From Methanobrevibacter sp. (GTDB lineage Archaea > Methanobacteriota > Methanobacteria > Methanobacteriales > Methanobacteriaceae): a DNA stretch of 7,413 nucleotides. A program made the translations under genes and the position numbers. The notes beneath the pieces were generated by a model. The model was not told the DNA's origin and made no database searches. It saw nothing but the letters and a program-made list of their open reading frames with translations. The stretch covers positions 1 through 7,413 of the forward strand of contig JAITOM010000289.1 in the NCBI GenBank assembly GCA_031289975.1. Direction: 5' to 3'. Of this stretch, positions 5,956 to 7,413 are shown piece by piece. Position 1 is the first letter of the stretch, and every line of letters begins with the position of its first letter.

Positions 5956-6206
5956 ACATTAACTTCTTTTATTTTTCAGTTATATTCATACAATACATTG
6001 GACATTGCTAATAATTATGGCTTTTTAAATTTTGATACTCTTAATCTTGATGGTTCAATTGCTTTAAATAGTGGTTCTAAATACAATAAAATTTATCCTG
6101 ATCAATTAAAGATATTAATAAAAGCTAATGATTTAAATTTACTCTTAAATTATCATAGAACTAAAAAAGAGTACAAAAAAGAGTTAAAATGGAAAATGAA
6201 AAAATA
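5947..6206 (+). pseudogene. Broken coding remnant, possibly of a transposase
   Basis: A plus-strand frame is open from just after the stop at 5944-5946 to a stop at 6265-6267, with no convincing ATG or RBS at its left end. Codon choice up to about 6206 looks truly coding (mainly AAT, TTA, AAA, GAT). Beyond 6206 it is only the shadow of the convergent minus-strand gene. The peptide contains NFDTLNLDGSIALNSGSKYN, then IYPDQLKILI and a Lys-rich YHRTKKEYKKELKWKMKKY. The D-G-S...N...S-x-x-N pattern resembles the region around the first catalytic Asp of IS1182/IS5-like DDE transposases in methanogens, but this is from memory and weak. Both ends are missing, so I read it as an internal fragment left by an insertion sequence. 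It could also be a degraded host gene. Confidence 0.4.
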
Positions 6207-7413
6207 TCAAAATATGCCTATGCCAATAAAAGGTCCTCCAATTCTTCCAATACTTCCCACAATGTAAGCCATATTCATTTTATCTTGTTTAAAGAAATAA
6301 CTAAAGAAATAAGTACCAGCAAGTTTAAATGGGAGGAACACAGCTGTAAAAGCAATGAATCTACCCAAATTTACTATCTTAGGCAATCTATAAGCAATTG
6401 TCAATAATCCAAATTCAATTGATATAATCAAGAAAAAAATTGCATTATTGTGTGTTATATCTGTTATAATTAAGATACCCAAATTTACAGTCGTTAAAAT
6501 AATGCCAGTGATTACTTGTGCTTTAAAAACATATTCAGCTGTTTTTGCTACTATTTTACCAATCGTGACTAACTTATCTATTATTTTTGGAATTACCCCA
6601 TAAACATCATAGACCAGATATGCTATCATACTTGTAAAAATAATGAAAAATAATGCTCTGTACAAAGAAGGATCAATCCACTCTCCAATATAATCAGTAA
6701 TATACATTATAGCAATATCCAGTCCAGTGAAAAGACCCCAAACAATAGCCGAAGCAAGATGACCTATAACAATAGCCGATGTAGTTCCAGCTGCCACACC
6801 AAAAAACGTCAATATTTGAGTTCCTAAGGCAGTTATTAAACTTGGAGCAAGATAATTTGATACGACTAATAATGTTACAACTGCAACAATTATAACAGTT
6901 GCTATAAACCCTTGTAACCATCCAATTAATCTACCGTCAGGAGTATGAGTATATCCTAAAGTACCAGTATGAATACCATAACTAACAGAAGCTAAGATGC
7001 CTAAACCAAGTGCTATTAATAAAGCACCGGCTACTATAATTGGTGTGAAAACACCAGGAAAAAAGAAAAAAATAGTACCCAGCAATATTAAAAAAATACC
7101 TAAAGCAATTAAGGCAATTGCAAGAGTTATTAAACCAACACCTAAAGCTATTTCACTACCTTTAGGTAATTTACTTAAGACCCATTTAATCATAGCACTA
7201 TTAAATAAACTATTAACAATATTTATTCCATCAAGATAAGCAACAGAATCAGGATAATCTTTATTCATAGTGAAATATAAACCAAAACCAAACAAATTAC
7301 TTTTAATAAAAGAATCAACATTATTAATAAAATTAATATTATAAAGATTAATATTATAATGCTCATTAGCAAATAAACTACCACCCATATAAGCTACATT
7401 ATCTTTAAATAAA
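6207..7413 (-). CDS. Beta-helix protein with a multi-helix membrane C-terminus (N-terminus off the right edge)
   Basis: The frame is open through the right edge, so the ATG at 7388 is internal and the 402 visible codons are only the C-terminal part. The first about 60 residues (DNVAYMGGSLFANEHYNIN, then LYNINFINN) have the 'N-A-x-x-G-G-x-l...F-x-N-N' pattern of adhesin-like beta-helix rungs. From about residue 86 (counting from the edge) to near the end, the protein is a very hydrophobic domain of about 290 residues. It has roughly 8-9 membrane helices, near residues 88-118, 121-145, 163-187, 191-232, 249-270, 296-318, 323-342 and 350-370. I recognise no transporter or enzyme signature in the membrane part. 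The role may be a surface domain held by a polytopic anchor, or a channel or sensor. It ends with TGA at 6207-6209, directly against the plus-strand remnant, so its natural C-terminus might have been altered. Confidence 0.8.
   Translation of the reverse strand, partial: LFKDNVAYMGGSLFANEHYNINLYNINFINNVDSFIKSNLFGFGLYFTMNKDYPDSVAYLDGINIVNSLFNSAMIKWVLSKLPKGSEIALGVGLITLAIALIALGIFLILLGTIFFFFPGVFTPIIVAGALLIALGLGILASVSYGIHTGTLGYTHTPDGRLIGWLQGFIATVIIVAVVTLLVVSNYLAPSLITALGTQILTFFGVAAGTTSAIVIGHLASAIVWGLFTGLDIAIMYITDYIGEWIDPSLYRALFFIIFTSMIAYLVYDVYGVIPKIIDKLVTIGKIVAKTAEYVFKAQVITGIILTTVNLGILIITDITHNNAIFFLIISIEFGLLTIAYRLPKIVNLGRFIAFTAVFLPFKLAGTYFFSYFFKQDKMNMAYIVGSIGRIGGPFIGIGIF

Noticed and set aside
6189..6407. 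Plus-strand frame of 72 residues
   Set aside because: It overlaps the 3' end of the minus-strand membrane gene and reads as low-quality shadow sequence.
6694..7239. Short frames on both strands within the membrane-protein gene
   Set aside because: They lie fully inside the long membrane-protein frame, and their Cys/Asn- or Lys/Pro-rich content is what the shadow of hydrophobic codons gives.

Overview
The window is very AT-rich. Its coding style and gene content point to an archaeon of the Methanobacteriaceae, most likely a gut Methanosphaera or Methanobrevibacter. The reasons are a large Asn/Thr-rich adhesin-like protein with a right-handed beta-helix and Ig-like repeats, a second beta-helix protein at the right edge, GAGG-type ribosome binding sites and a TTTATATG-type TATA box. 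The genus assignment is an inference from these traits, not a database match.

Layout from left to right: (1) 1-893, minus strand, a nearly complete EamA/DMT-family membrane transporter whose last residues lie off the left edge. (2) 894-2389, about 1.5 kb without a credible gene. It holds a cluster of one family of miniature inverted-repeat elements (MITEs, about 144 bp, ends GGCACTGTAAAA...TTTTACAGTGCC). Three copies (1195-1338, 1958-2104, 2192-2335) are each bounded by a perfect 8-bp target duplication. A fourth, older copy in the opposite orientation (1179-1474) is split by the first. A short fifth remnant lies at 2114-2138. (3) 2390-5866, minus strand, a complete 1158-residue surface adhesin-like protein: N-terminal signal or anchor, beta-helix, about five Ig-like repeats, Asn-rich stalk, C-terminal membrane anchor. 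It has a recognisable RBS and candidate TATA box. (4) About 5947-6206, plus strand, a broken coding remnant, possibly part of a transposase. (5) 6207-7413, minus strand, the C-terminal part of a larger protein in which a beta-helix end runs directly into a domain of about 8-9 membrane helices.

All three genes are read on the minus strand, but they look like separate units rather than one operon, because long AT-rich or mobile-element-filled gaps part them. The common theme is a cell-surface locus of an anaerobic archaeon that has gathered mobile DNA between its genes. The most notable items are the MITE family, with nested insertion and compensatory changes in an internal fold, and the beta-helix/polytopic-membrane fusion at the right edge.
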